A stretch of DNA of 64,000 nt from positions 186,001 through 250,000 of the forward strand of contig NZ_FPBH01000008.1 of NCBI RefSeq assembly GCF_900116445.1, in the 5' to 3' direction. Below the pieces are notes generated by a model. That model was not told where the DNA came from, made no database searches, and saw only the letters and a program-made list of their open reading frames with translations. The first letter of the stretch is position 1; each line of letters begins with the position of its first letter. Shown in pieces: positions 18,336-27,212 of the stretch. The translations under genes and the position numbers were made by a program. This DNA is from Paraburkholderia aspalathi. Its GTDB lineage: Bacteria; Pseudomonadota; Gammaproteobacteria; Burkholderiales; Burkholderiaceae.

Positions 18336-19877
18336 GTGAAAATACTGAAGACACAGATTGCAGCAAGCATTTTCTCGATCGTCTCCGCCATGGCGATCGC
18401 TCAACCGGCGTTTGCCGTGGATATGACCCAGGATAGCGGGTCCCCTGTCGGCGACAACCAGAACTCCCAGACGGCAGGCCCCGAAGGTCCGGTGCTTTTG
18501 CAGGACTCTCATCTCATCGAGAAGCTGCAGCGCTTCGACCGCGAGCGCATACCCGAGCGCGTCGTGCATGCGCGTGGCACAGGTATCTATGGCGAGTTCG
18601 TGCCGACTACAGACATCAGTTCCCTCACCTCTGCCCAGGTGTTCACGCCTGGATCGAAGACGCCGGTCTTCGTCCGATTCTCGACGGTGATGGGCTATCG
18701 CGGCTCGCCCGAGCAGGCACGAGACCCGCGCGGTTTCGCTATCAAGTTCTATACGCAGCAAGGCAACTGGGACATGGTAGGCATCAACTGGCCGATCTTC
18801 TTCATTCGGGACGCGATCAAGTTTCCTGACTTCGTGCATGCGAACAAGCCATCGGCGGTGACTGGCGTGCAGGATCCGAATCTGGCGTTTGACTTTTTTG
18901 CTCATTCACCCGAAGCGACGAATATGCTGACGCACCTCTACACGGACGAGGGCATGCCGGATTCGTATCGCCACATGGACGGCTACGGCGTGCACGCTTT
19001 CAAGTTCGTCAATGCGAAAGGGGAAGTTCACTACGTGAAGTTTCACTGGAAGAGCCGGCAGGGTGTCGAAGGCATTCGTCCCCAGGATATCCCGCATTCG
19101 ATCGGCGCGGACTGGAATCTGATGACCAATGACCTGTACAACTCGGTCAAGGCGCATTCGTATCCACAGTGGGACCTTTACATCCAGGTGCTCTCGCCGA
19201 AGGATCTGGACAAATTCGATTTCGATGCGCTGGACGACACGAAGGTGTGGCCGTCTTCCATCCCGGAACAGAAGGTGGGCACGATGACGCTCAACCGCAT
19301 TCCGGACAACTATTTTGAGTCCACGGAAGAATCGGCATTCGCGCCGTCGCGGCTCGTGCCGGGGATCGAGCCTTCCGAGGACCGGATGTTGCAGGGTCGT
19401 CTGTTCTCCTACGCGGATACGCAGATGTATCGCCTGGGCCCGAACTACAACCAGTTGCCGATCAATCGCCCCGTCGTCCCGGTCTATAACAACAACCAGG
19501 ACGGCTTCATGAACGAGGGCGATCGAAAGGGCGAAGTGAACTACGAGCCATCCGGAGTCGCCGAAATCTCTCAGCAGGACAAGTACAAGTCCGTGCAGAC
19601 GCCGCTGAAGGGGACAACCCAGCAAAGAGCGATCCACAAGACGCTCGACTTCCGTCAGGCCGGCGAGTATTACCGGACGCTGTCCGAGACCGGCAAGACT
19701 GATCTGATCACGGCGCTGTCGGGCGACCTTGGCCGCGTGACCAACGACGCGAACAAGTACGCAATGCTCTCGTACTTCTATAAGGCTGATGCCGACTACG
19801 GTACCCGTCTCGCGCGTGCGACCAACGCGGATGTCACCCGTGTGAAGGATGCGGCCGCACACCTGAGCGACAACTGA
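18336..19877 (+). CDS. katB: Exported monofunctional haem catalase (KatB type)
   Basis: Breaks down hydrogen peroxide, probably in the periplasm. A GTG start at 18336 is preferred over the in-frame ATG at 18318: AGGA lies 8 nt before the GTG and nothing lies before the ATG, and the signal peptide (KILKTQIAASIFSIVSAMAI, cleaved after AFA) then starts correctly. Counting from GTG, distal His78 is in ERVVHARG, the catalytic Asn is kept in GINWPIFFIRD, and the proximal haem Tyr is in RLFSYADTQMYRLG. At 513 residues it is a small-subunit catalase without the C-terminal flavodoxin-like domain. The following ankyrin lipoprotein gene reproduces the katB-ankB pair known from Pseudomonas aeruginosa. 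Confidence 0.94.
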   Translation: MKILKTQIAASIFSIVSAMAIAQPAFAVDMTQDSGSPVGDNQNSQTAGPEGPVLLQDSHLIEKLQRFDRERIPERVVHARGTGIYGEFVPTTDISSLTSAQVFTPGSKTPVFVRFSTVMGYRGSPEQARDPRGFAIKFYTQQGNWDMVGINWPIFFIRDAIKFPDFVHANKPSAVTGVQDPNLAFDFFAHSPEATNMLTHLYTDEGMPDSYRHMDGYGVHAFKFVNAKGEVHYVKFHWKSRQGVEGIRPQDIPHSIGADWNLMTNDLYNSVKAHSYPQWDLYIQVLSPKDLDKFDFDALDDTKVWPSSIPEQKVGTMTLNRIPDNYFESTEESAFAPSRLVPGIEPSEDRMLQGRLFSYADTQMYRLGPNYNQLPINRPVVPVYNNNQDGFMNEGDRKGEVNYEPSGVAEISQQDKYKSVQTPLKGTTQQRAIHKTLDFRQAGEYYRTLSETGKTDLITALSGDLGRVTNDANKYAMLSYFYKADADYGTRLARATNADVTRVKDAAAHLSDN

Positions 19878-19886
19878 AGCATGCAC

Positions 19887-19911
19887 GGGAGCCTGCGCAA
19901 GCAGGCTTCCC
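19887..19911 (+). other. GNRA-loop hairpin between katB and ankB
   Basis: GGGAGCCTGC-GCAA-GCAGGCTTCCC: a 10-bp stem with one bulged T and a GCAA tetraloop, 9 nt after the katB stop. A T5 tract follows 15 nt later at 19926-19930, not directly. It could stabilise the katB message end or partly terminate before ankB. Confidence 0.45.
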
Positions 19912-19944
19912 GACCGATCAGACAGGCTTTTTACGGAGAACGTA

Positions 19945-20559
19945 ATGCGATGCTCTTTCGCTGCTGGGCGCCTTGTTCGGACTGTGGCGGTCGCCGCCCT
20001 GGCCGCACTGTTGACGGCGAGTTGCGCACAGCATGTGTATCAACCGGGAACGTATTCGGCCGCGACGGACACCCCGCGTTTCACAGAAGACTGGTTTGTC
20101 GCGGCGCGTGCGGGACGCACGGATATCGTTCAGGCATTGATCGACGCGCATTTCCCGCTCGAGACAACAACGCCCGAAGGCTATACCGCGCTGATCCTTA
20201 GCGCGTATGACAACCACCCGGAGACATTGAAGGCCCTTCTTTCTGCAGGCGCCAACGCTTGCGCCGCCGATCGGCATGGCAACACGGCACTGATGGGGGC
20301 GCTCTTCAAAGGCGAGACGAATATTGCAACGATGTTGCTCAACACGCATTGCGACATCGATCAAACCAACAACGCAGGGGAAACGGCATTGTCGTTTGCC
20401 GCGCTATTCGGCCGGCTCGATATGATTCCGGTGCTTGTCGCGCACGGCGCCAACGCGAATCATGTGGATGCGCGCGGCGGGACCGCGTTGCAAATGGCGA
20501 TCGCACAACACAACCCGGCTGCGGAGGATGCATTGCGACACGCCGGCGCGACACAATGA
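19945..20559 (+). CDS. ankB: Ankyrin-repeat lipoprotein (AnkB-like)
   Basis: Protein of 204 residues with a lipoprotein signal peptide ending in the lipobox LTASC (Cys about residue 27), so it should be anchored on the periplasmic side of a membrane. The remainder is about four to five ankyrin repeats, visible as recurring patterns such as TPEGYTALILSAYDNHPETL, HGNTALMGALFKGETNIATM, AGETALSFAALFGRLDMIPV and GGTALQMAIAQHNPAAEDAL. A GGAG ribosome site precedes the ATG. It lies 67 bp behind katB on the same strand. In Pseudomonas aeruginosa the equivalent protein is needed for full KatB activity, so a role in protecting or assembling the exported catalase is likely here by analogy. Confidence 0.9.
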   Translation: MRCSFAAGRLVRTVAVAALAALLTASCAQHVYQPGTYSAATDTPRFTEDWFVAARAGRTDIVQALIDAHFPLETTTPEGYTALILSAYDNHPETLKALLSAGANACAADRHGNTALMGALFKGETNIATMLLNTHCDIDQTNNAGETALSFAALFGRLDMIPVLVAHGANANHVDARGGTALQMAIAQHNPAAEDALRHAGATQ

Positions 20560-20581
20560 GACGTGGCCGATAAACCGCCGT

Positions 20582-22846
20582 TCACGCTCGCTTCAACAAC
20601 GCGCTATCCACCGGCAACGCCCGAACCCGCGTGCCTGTCGCATGGAAGATCGCGTTGCAGATTGCAGCCATTGTCGGCGGCACACCCGGTTCGCCAACAC
20701 CACCGGGCGGTGCAGCGCTCGGCACGATATATACGTGCGTTTCCGGCACGGAGTCGATACGGGCGACACGGTAGTCGGTGAAGTTCGACTGGTCGGCTGC
20801 ACCCTGACTGAACGTCAGTTCGCTGTATAGCGTGTTGCCGAGCGCCATCACGACAGCGCCTTCGAACTGCGCGATCACGCGATCGGGATTGACGATACGT
20901 CCGCAGTCGACCGCCAGATCGATACGTGTCACGCGCACCGAGCCATCGTCGGCAACTTGCACCTGCGCGACCGCGGCGACGTACGACAGAAAGCTGCGAT
21001 GAACAGCGATGCCGCGTCCATGGCGAGCGGGCAACGCGGCGGACCAGTTCGACCGCACCGCCGCCGCGCGGACCACCGCGGCATAGCGTGCGGTATCGAT
21101 CGGATACTCGTCGATCGACGCGCCGTAGTTCGGATAGTCGACCCCCAGCGCATGCAGATCGACATGGCGCGGACTGCCCAGCAGCGCGAGCAGATGCTGC
21201 ACCGGATCCTGTCGCGCAGCAGCGGCGAGCTCGTCGGCGAACGAGCCCAGCGCGAAGCCGTGCGGAATGTTGTACACCGAGCGATACCAGCCGATACGTG
21301 TATGCGCGGGCGCCGCTCCGTTTTCGCACTGCACGTTGGCGACTTCATAAGGCATGTCGGTCACACCCTGACCGAGCTCGCCCGCCGAACCATAAACCAC
21401 GTTCGGCGTGAACGTCGAACCGATCGACGGAAACACGCTCCGGTGCAACCACGCTATCGTCCTGCCCTGCGCATCGAGTCCGCCCTCCATGTGCTGCGCA
21501 CACACGGCATGGAAGTAGTCGTTTCGTATGTCGTCTTCGCGTGTCCACGTCAGCTTGACGGGTGCGCCGACTTCGCGCGCTAGGAACGCGGCCTCGGCCA
21601 CATAGTCCGGTTTCGACTTGCGGCCGAAGCCGCCGCCGAGCAACGTAACGTTGATCGTCACGGCTTGCTCCTGCAGGCCGAGCACCTGTGCAACGGTTGT
21701 CCGCGCCTGCTGCGGGTTTTGCGTCGCGGTCCAGACCTCGACCGCGCCGTTCGCAAACGACGCAGTCGCAGCCAGCGGCTCCATTGCCGCGTGCGCCAGA
21801 TGCGGCACGTAATAGTCCGCTGACACGTGTCGTGCAGCGTTTTTTAGCGCGCCCGCGGTATCGCCGTTGTTACGCACAACCTTCCCAGGCTGCCGCGCGG
21901 TGTCCTCGAGCGCTTTGCGATACGCGTGGCTATCGTAAATGCCGTTCGGCCCGAGGTCCCATTCGAGCTTCAGTTTCTGTCGCCCTTGCTGCGCGGCCCA
22001 CGTGTTGGTCGCTATCACTGCGACGCCGCCCAGCGGCCGGAACCCGGCGGGCAGCGGCGTGGAAGAAATGCGCACCACGTGCAACACGCCGGGCACCTTC
22101 ATCGTTTCGGTCGAGTCGACGCTTTTGAGCGTTGCACCGTACACGGGCGAACGTTCGACCGACGCATACGTCATACCGGGTAACACGACATCGATGCCAT
22201 ACGTCGCACGGCCGTGAACAATGTCGTCGAGATCGACGATGGGCATCGACTTGCCGATATAGCGCCACGTGTCCTCGTTTTTCAGGTGCAGCGTGTCGCG
22301 GCCGGGTACTGGCTGACGCGCCGCGGCCGCCGCCACCGCGCCGTATGAAAGGCGCCGCCCACTCGCCGCATGCACCACATGACCCAGTTCGGTCCGGCAA
22401 CTCGCCGTGCTCACGCGCCACTGCGCAGCGGCAGCCGCCATCAACATCTGCCGCGCGGAGCCGCCTGCCTCGCGCAGTGGCTGGAAGAACTGGCGGATGC
22501 TGCGCGAGCCGTCGGTATTCTGGTCGCCGTACTTCGCATCGCCTTGTGCCTGCACGACCTTGACAGTGTTCCAGTCTGCATCGAGTTCGTCGGCGAGGAT
22601 CATTGCGAGGCTGGTGCGGATGCCGGTGCCCATCTCGGAGCGATGCACGACCAGCACGATTTCGCCCGACGGCGCGACCGATACATAGACGTTCGGTGCA
22701 AATACCGTTTTGGCGCCGCGTGCCGAAGCGAGCGGGCTCGCTGCAAACGCCATGCGCGCGCCGCCGACTTGCAGGCCCAATACCACCCCGCCCGCCAAGG
22801 TGCCCTTCAGCACCCGGCGCCGGCTCAGATTGACAATCTCGCTCAT
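20582..22846 (-). CDS. Molybdopterin-dependent dehydrogenase large subunit (IorB / aldehyde oxidase type)
   Basis: Catalytic subunit of the xanthine oxidase family, 754 residues, hydroxylating an aldehyde or N-heteroaromatic compound with water as oxygen donor. The N-terminus [20 protein letters not shown] is a twin-arginine signal, so the folded enzyme is exported to the periplasm. Catalytic Glu is in the C-terminal GVGEPGVPP, and the molybdopterin-contact loop LLGGGFGRKS is present. The ATG at 22846 overlaps the stop of the 2Fe-2S gene by one base (TAATG), so the two are coupled. No FAD subunit gene is present; electrons would go through the 2Fe-2S partner to the HiPIP or a cytochrome. A longer frame upstream of 22846 is only an overlap with the 2Fe-2S gene. 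Confidence 0.92.
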   Translation of the reverse strand: MSEIVNLSRRRVLKGTLAGGVVLGLQVGGARMAFAASPLASARGAKTVFAPNVYVSVAPSGEIVLVVHRSEMGTGIRTSLAMILADELDADWNTVKVVQAQGDAKYGDQNTDGSRSIRQFFQPLREAGGSARQMLMAAAAAQWRVSTASCRTELGHVVHAASGRRLSYGAVAAAAARQPVPGRDTLHLKNEDTWRYIGKSMPIVDLDDIVHGRATYGIDVVLPGMTYASVERSPVYGATLKSVDSTETMKVPGVLHVVRISSTPLPAGFRPLGGVAVIATNTWAAQQGRQKLKLEWDLGPNGIYDSHAYRKALEDTARQPGKVVRNNGDTAGALKNAARHVSADYYVPHLAHAAMEPLAATASFANGAVEVWTATQNPQQARTTVAQVLGLQEQAVTINVTLLGGGFGRKSKPDYVAEAAFLAREVGAPVKLTWTREDDIRNDYFHAVCAQHMEGGLDAQGRTIAWLHRSVFPSIGSTFTPNVVYGSAGELGQGVTDMPYEVANVQCENGAAPAHTRIGWYRSVYNIPHGFALGSFADELAAAARQDPVQHLLALLGSPRHVDLHALGVDYPNYGASIDEYPIDTARYAAVVRAAAVRSNWSAALPARHGRGIAVHRSFLSYVAAVAQVQVADDGSVRVTRIDLAVDCGRIVNPDRVIAQFEGAVVMALGNTLYSELTFSQGAADQSNFTDYRVARIDSVPETHVYIVPSAAPPGGVGEPGVPPTMAAICNAIFHATGTRVRALPVDSALLKRA

Positions 22847-23295
22847 TACGCCTGCTCCGCCGCTGCCTTGATGGCAACCTTGATGCGTTGATAGGTGCCG
22901 CAGCGGCAGACATTGCCGGACATCGCTTCGACGATCTGCTCGTCGCTCGGCTTCGGCGTCTGTTTTAGCAGCGACGCAGCCTGCATCATCTGGCCAGGCT
23001 GACAGTAGCCGCACTGCGGCACGTTCGCGGCTTTCCATGCTCGCTGCACGGGATGCTCGCCGCCTTTGCCCAGGCCTTCGATCGTCGTCACGGGCTTGCC
23101 CTGCACATCGCTCAGCGAGGTGACGCACGAACGCACGGCCACGCCATCCAGATGTACGGTGCAGGCGCCGCATGCGCCCACGCCGCAGCCGAACTTGGTG
23201 CCATGCAGCCCTAACAGGTCGCGCACCGCCCATAGCAGCGGCATGTTCGCGTCGGCGTCGACGTTGTGATGCACGCCATTCACAATCAGTTCCAT
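22846..23295 (-). CDS. 2Fe-2S subunit of the molybdopterin dehydrogenase (IorA type)
   Basis: Electron-transfer subunit of 149 residues with two 2Fe-2S clusters. Ferredoxin-type cluster: Cys37, Cys42, Cys45 and Cys57 (CGVGACGAC). C-terminal helical cluster: Cys95, Cys98, Cys130 and Cys132 (CGYC and CRC). The start [10 protein letters not shown] at 23295 fits the family; an upstream in-frame ATG at 23328 would add 11 residues of unlikely sequence. It has no signal peptide of its own and should be carried out by the twin-arginine signal of the large subunit. It precedes the large subunit gene, whereas in the second copy in this window (54326-57083) the order is reversed. Confidence 0.93.
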   Translation of the reverse strand: MELIVNGVHHNVDADANMPLLWAVRDLLGLHGTKFGCGVGACGACTVHLDGVAVRSCVTSLSDVQGKPVTTIEGLGKGGEHPVQRAWKAANVPQCGYCQPGQMMQAASLLKQTPKPSDEQIVEAMSGNVCRCGTYQRIKVAIKAAAEQA

Positions 23296-23368
23296 CGGTT
23301 CACTCCTTGTTGTCGACGCACGCCACACCCGTCGGCGCTGCCTGGCATCGCCTATCTGCGCACGCCGT

Positions 23369-23680
23369 TCATGCCCTTGCCTGATAAGCGTTGCACCATC
23401 CGGTACCGCTCACTTGCTTCGCGCCGAACAGCGCACAAAGCGCGCTGGCGTCGGTCGGCTTGCCCTGGAAGAACTGGCAGTTCGTGCAGCGCTGGTTGTC
23501 GTTGAAACGGGGATATTTTGTGCGGTCGACATGGGCCGCATCGGTCTTGTACCCGAGTGCCTGCGCAGCGGGATCGCTCTCCTGAAGCTGCGGGGGCGCC
23601 GCCCAGACGGAGCGTCCGCTGATCGCGAGCGCTGCCGCGCCGATTGAATGGAGCATGAAGGTGCGTCGATGGGTTCGCAT
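23369..23680 (-). CDS. High-potential iron-sulfur protein (HiPIP)
   Basis: Small periplasmic electron carrier, 103 residues. The N-terminal [18 protein letters not shown] is a twin-arginine signal peptide. The mature part shows the HiPIP cysteine pattern Cys65-x2-Cys68-x13-Cys82-x13-Cys96 ([22 protein letters not shown]) for one 4Fe-4S cluster of high redox potential. It lies 73 bp before the 2Fe-2S gene and 16 bp after the aldo/keto reductase, the same strand, so it is the likely electron acceptor of the molybdopterin dehydrogenase; this coupling is inferred from gene order. Confidence 0.92.
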   Translation of the reverse strand: MRTHRRTFMLHSIGAAALAISGRSVWAAPPQLQESDPAAQALGYKTDAAHVDRTKYPRFNDNQRCTNCQFFQGKPTDASALCALFGAKQVSGTGWCNAYQARA

Positions 23681-23696
23681 GGTCGATGGCTCCCTG

Positions 23697-24695
23697 TCAT
23701 GCTACGAGCACGCGTTCCGGGGGCGCCATGAATTCCGGCCCAACCGGATCCTTGACGAACTGCGCAACAATCGCGTCAATCTGCTCGAACGCCTTCTCGT
23801 CGAGGCGCCAGCCGAATACGTCTTCGATCCCGTCCAACTGCGCCGGGCGACGTGCGCCCCACAGCGCGATCGTTGGGCCGCGGTCGAGCACCCAGCGCAC
23901 CGCCAGCGCGAGCACCGATTTATCGAAGTTATCGCGCGCGAACACGTTGAGTGCTTTCACGGCCGCGACATACTGCTCGCGACGCGGCTCACGAAACTTC
24001 GGGTCGCGCTGGCGCAGATCGTCGCCCTCGAAACGCGTCTCGACACCGATGCGCCCCGCCAGCAGCCCGCGGCATAGTGCCCCATAGGCAAGCGCGACGA
24101 GCCCATGCTGTTTTGCATACGGCAGCACGTCATGATCGATATCGCGCTCGAACAGGTTGTACGGCGGTTGCGTGGTTGACAGCGGCGCCACGCGCCGGAA
24201 TGCATCCATTTGCGCAGGCGAGAAGTTGCTGACGCCCAGCGCCCGCACCTTGCCTTCCTTGCGCAGATCGTCGAGTACCGCGGCGGTCTCTTCGATCGGC
24301 ACCAGCGGATCGGGCCAATGGACCTGATACAGATCGATGTAATCTGTCCGCAAGCGCCGAAGCGTATCCTCTACTTCTTGACGAATGCGCGCTGGCGACG
24401 AATTGCGGAACACTGCACCGTCGTGCCATTCCAATGCGACCTTGGTCGCGATGACCGCCTTGTGCCGATACCCATCGGCCAGCGCCTTGCCGACAATCTC
24501 CTCCGAAGCGCCGAAGCCGTACACCGGCGCTGTGTCGATCAGATTGACCCCGCTGTCGAGCGCCCGGCGGATCACCGCGATCGAGTCTTTCTCATCGGTG
24601 CCGCCCCACATCCATCCGCCGATCGCCCAGGTGCCAAGGCCGATGCGTGAGACGGGAGTCGTTAAACCTTCAATTGCGATTGTTTCAATAGTCAT
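23697..24695 (-). CDS. Aldo/keto reductase
   Basis: NADPH-dependent carbonyl reductase of 332 residues with the (beta/alpha)8 fold. The full catalytic tetrad is visible: Asp54 and Tyr59 (DTAPVYGFG), Lys85 (IATKV) and His126 (YQVHWPD). The ATG at 24695 (MTIETIAIEG) is chosen over an ATG six codons upstream because conserved sequence begins here and GAGAG lies before it. It is the first gene of the operon with the HiPIP and the molybdopterin dehydrogenase and diverges from an HxlR regulator. HxlR-type regulators often respond to aldehydes or quinones, so a role in handling reactive carbonyls is plausible. Confidence 0.93.
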   Translation of the reverse strand: MTIETIAIEGLTTPVSRIGLGTWAIGGWMWGGTDEKDSIAVIRRALDSGVNLIDTAPVYGFGASEEIVGKALADGYRHKAVIATKVALEWHDGAVFRNSSPARIRQEVEDTLRRLRTDYIDLYQVHWPDPLVPIEETAAVLDDLRKEGKVRALGVSNFSPAQMDAFRRVAPLSTTQPPYNLFERDIDHDVLPYAKQHGLVALAYGALCRGLLAGRIGVETRFEGDDLRQRDPKFREPRREQYVAAVKALNVFARDNFDKSVLALAVRWVLDRGPTIALWGARRPAQLDGIEDVFGWRLDEKAFEQIDAIVAQFVKDPVGPEFMAPPERVLVA

Positions 24696-24852
24696 GTGAA
24701 GCTCTCTAATCAAAGCACTACGTAAAGCACCGCATACGGGTCGAATGCGATCTGACTAACGGCGACGTGCCCATCGGACGGGCAGGCGAGCCGATTATTT
24801 CAGCGGCATCCGGCGATCACAAGAAGGCACCTGACGGTTTCATACTTTCCCC

Positions 24853-25287
24853 ATGGAAACTAATTGCTACGACGGCGCTTACGCGCACGACAATCCGCAA
24901 AAAAAAACCGATGACCTGGCGCGGAACATCATCGAGCAGATCGCGGACAAGTGGACGATCCTCGTCATTGACGCGCTCGGTACGCACGGCGAGATGCGTT
25001 TTTCGCGGCTGCGCGAGGTGGTGGAGGGCGTGAGCCAGAAAATGCTCACCAAGACATTGCGACAGCTCGAGCGTGACGGCCTCGTTACGCGCTACGTACA
25101 TCCGGTGATCCCGCCACGGGTCGACTATCAGCTGACGCCACTGGGGCGGAGCCTGCTCGACAAGATCTGCGGGATATGGGATTGGGTCGAAGTCCACATG
25201 AGCGAAATGGAATTGGCGCGGCGCGAATTCGACCACGGCGAAAAGCGGGTCGATCACCTGCGTCCGCGTGATGTGCCGATCGCTTAG
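24853..25287 (+). CDS. HxlR-family transcriptional regulator
   Basis: Winged-helix regulator of 144 residues. The HxlR domain is clear: IADKWTILVIDALGTHGEMR, then FSRLREVVEGVSQKMLTKTL, then LERDGLVTRYVHPVIPPRVD and YQLTPLGRSLL. A single Cys, Cys5 near the N-terminus (METNCYDGAY), resembles the redox-sensing Cys of HxlR proteins such as YodB or HypR, which react with quinones and aldehydes; that parallel is an inference. It diverges from the aldo/keto reductase operon with 157 bp between the start codons, so it most likely controls that operon. Confidence 0.9.
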   Translation: METNCYDGAYAHDNPQKKTDDLARNIIEQIADKWTILVIDALGTHGEMRFSRLREVVEGVSQKMLTKTLRQLERDGLVTRYVHPVIPPRVDYQLTPLGRSLLDKICGIWDWVEVHMSEMELARREFDHGEKRVDHLRPRDVPIA

Positions 25288-25400
25288 CGCCGCCGTCGTA
25301 ATGCGAGGTCGAAGCTGACCGCCACTGTCGAGCCGCCAGCAAGGCCGTGAGAAATTGCCCATAATTGCGCGCAGTCTTCGAGCAACCGTTGGGACGTTTC

Positions 25401-26618
25401 ATGAAAGCAGCTTCTGTCACACCGCAATCCCCGATCGCATTTCTGGCTGTCGCGTTGGCGTTCGCGATCAACATGATGGGTACAACGCTACCGACGGCAA
25501 TTTATCGGTACTACCAACTGCAGTATGGTTTTACACCGACCATCATCACGGTGATCTATGCCTCGTATGCAATCGGGGTACTGGGTGCACTGCTACTGGT
25601 CGGCAACTGGTCCGATCAGCTCGGCCGTCGTCGCATGCTACTGGCCGGACTGTTTGCATCGGCTGCGTCAGCGCTGATGTTCCTGCTCAGCGACGGGTTG
25701 GCGCTTCTGATGCTCGGCCGCCTGCTGTCGGGAATCTCCGCCGGCATCTTCACAGGAACTGCCACCGTCGCTGTGATCGAACTCGCGCCGCCTGCGTGGC
25801 GCGGCAAAGCCATGCTCGCGGCTACGGCGTCCAATATGCTCGGGCTGGGTTGTGGTCCGTTGCTAAGCGGCATCCTCGTCGAACTATTCCCCTGGCCAAC
25901 GCGCTTGCCCTATGCGGCCCATCTCGCGTTGGTGGGCGTCGCCGCGCTAGTCGTTCTTGGCGTGCCGGAGACCGCTACGATTCCTGCGCGCGTGAAGCTC
26001 GGCATCCAGAAAATTTCGCTTCCTGCCGAAGTACGCCGTGCGTTTATTCCTGCCGCGCTGGCGGGCTTTGCAGGTTTCGTCGTGGTGGGCTTCTTTGCGG
26101 CTGTCGCCCCGCAACTAATTCGGGTCGTACTCGGCTTTCACAGCGGTATCGTGACCGGCGCGATCGTGTTCCTGCTGTTCGCGTGCTCCGCACTCGGGCA
26201 AATCGTGCAGACGGTCATTGCTGCCGGATGGAGGCAAGCGGCTGGCTGCGTTGGACTCGTCGTGGGACTGATATGTGTTGGTTTGTGCGTGCCGGAGCGC
26301 TCGCTCGGCGCGCTTTTGCTCGGCACCGCCCTGGCAGGAATCGGGCAGGGCATCAGCTTCCGCGCCGGGTTGGGCGAGATCGCGTCCGCCGCGCCGGCGC
26401 ACAGACGAGCGGAAGTCACGTCCAGTTTTTTCGTCGTGCTTTATGTGGCGATCTCACTACCTGTGATCGGCCTTGGCATCGCCGTGCAACTCGCCGACAT
26501 TCAACGCGCGACGTTGCTCTTCGTTGGCTTGACGATAGTGCTTGTGCTTATCGCGCTGCTCCTGCTGATGCGTGAGCAGGCGGACACGGGGCAAGATGCG
26601 CAAGCGATCGGTGACTGA
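25401..26618 (+). CDS. MFS transporter
   Basis: Major facilitator superfamily exporter or importer of 405 residues with about twelve transmembrane segments. MFS motif A is present between helices 2 and 3 (GNWSDQLGRRRMLLAG), and helix 4 begins with LMLGRLLSGISAGIFTG. The ATG at 25401 (MKAASVTPQSP) is preferred over the in-frame start at 25365 because GGGA lies before it and helix 1 follows closely. Drug:H+ antiporter-like by overall look, substrate unknown. It lies 113 bp after the HxlR gene on the same strand and could be in the same regulon. Confidence 0.9.
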   Translation: MKAASVTPQSPIAFLAVALAFAINMMGTTLPTAIYRYYQLQYGFTPTIITVIYASYAIGVLGALLLVGNWSDQLGRRRMLLAGLFASAASALMFLLSDGLALLMLGRLLSGISAGIFTGTATVAVIELAPPAWRGKAMLAATASNMLGLGCGPLLSGILVELFPWPTRLPYAAHLALVGVAALVVLGVPETATIPARVKLGIQKISLPAEVRRAFIPAALAGFAGFVVVGFFAAVAPQLIRVVLGFHSGIVTGAIVFLLFACSALGQIVQTVIAAGWRQAAGCVGLVVGLICVGLCVPERSLGALLLGTALAGIGQGISFRAGLGEIASAAPAHRRAEVTSSFFVVLYVAISLPVIGLGIAVQLADIQRATLLFVGLTIVLVLIALLLLMREQADTGQDAQAIGD

Positions 26619-26840
26619 ACACGAAGCCGCTGGGAACAAAACGTCGTCCGGTTCGTGACTTCCTTCTCTACTACGATTGAGGACGTCGACGATCTGTTGG
26701 CGCACGGCGTTTGACAGGAACAGATCGCGCGTGCCACTCTGAATTTTTCTCCACCGCCTGTCCGTTTGCATGCCGCCCGAGCGTCATTGTCATGGCGGCC
26801 CGATATGTTCACCCGCCTCAACCCCATGACGGAGGCTCAT

Positions 26841-27212
26841 ATGCAATACCTATTGATGATCTATTCGGAAGAAAACGGCTGGAACAAGATGACCGACAGC
26901 GAGCGGCAGCAAGGCGTCGCCGCGTATCACGCGTACACCGAGTCGTTGAAAAAAGCGGAGGTGCTGGTGGGCGCCAACCGGCTGCAGAACACGAATTCGG
27001 CCACCACGGTGCGGCTCGTCGACGGCAAGCCGCAGGTGCTCGACGGACCGTATTCCGATTCGAAGGAGCAGCTCGCCGGCTACTACCTGATCGACGTGCC
27101 AAACCTGGACGCGGCGATCGCGTGGGCGTCGCGTTGTCCAGGCGCGGCGCACGGCCTCATGGAAGTGCGCCCGGTCTGGACTGCTCCCTACGACGCGCCA
27201 TCTGCTGTATGA
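26841..27212 (+). CDS. DGPF/YCII-related protein linked to ECF sigma factor
   Basis: Small cytoplasmic protein of 123 residues of the YCII-like/DGPF family (MQYLLMIYSEENGW at the start, signature DGPY at 68-71 in place of DGPF, then AGYYLIDVPNLDAAIAWA). The start at 26841 is set by GGAGG 7 nt upstream; the ATG at 26826 lacks one. Its stop overlaps the sigma factor start (ATGA), so both are translated together. Proteins of this family are habitual neighbours of ECF42 sigma factors. Their biochemical role is not established; a small-molecule-binding or enzyme-like ferredoxin fold is assumed. Confidence 0.9.
   Translation: MQYLLMIYSEENGWNKMTDSERQQGVAAYHAYTESLKKAEVLVGANRLQNTNSATTVRLVDGKPQVLDGPYSDSKEQLAGYYLIDVPNLDAAIAWASRCPGAAHGLMEVRPVWTAPYDAPSAV

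Noticed and set aside
18906..19886. Minus-strand frame of 326 codons opposite katB
   Set aside because: Catalase residues on the plus strand are unmistakable; the antisense frame has no family features.
22847..23233. N-terminal extension of the molybdopterin large subunit at 20582-22846
   Set aside because: It is the 2Fe-2S gene read in another frame; the twin-arginine signal begins at 22846.
24830..24860. Palindrome-like TTTCC-CCAT-GGAAA over the HxlR start codon
   Set aside because: Only five pairs and partly made of the start codon; not enough to call an operator.
26619..26840. Search for a transposase or gene remnant between MFS and YCII genes
   Set aside because: Short frames there (such as one ending IEDVDDLLAHGV) cannot be tied to any family, so they are not reported.
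26711..27208. N-terminal extension of the ECF sigma factor by 166 codons
   Set aside because: The sequence is the YCII gene in another frame; the sigma factor start at 27209 in the ATGA overlap matches region 2 spacing.
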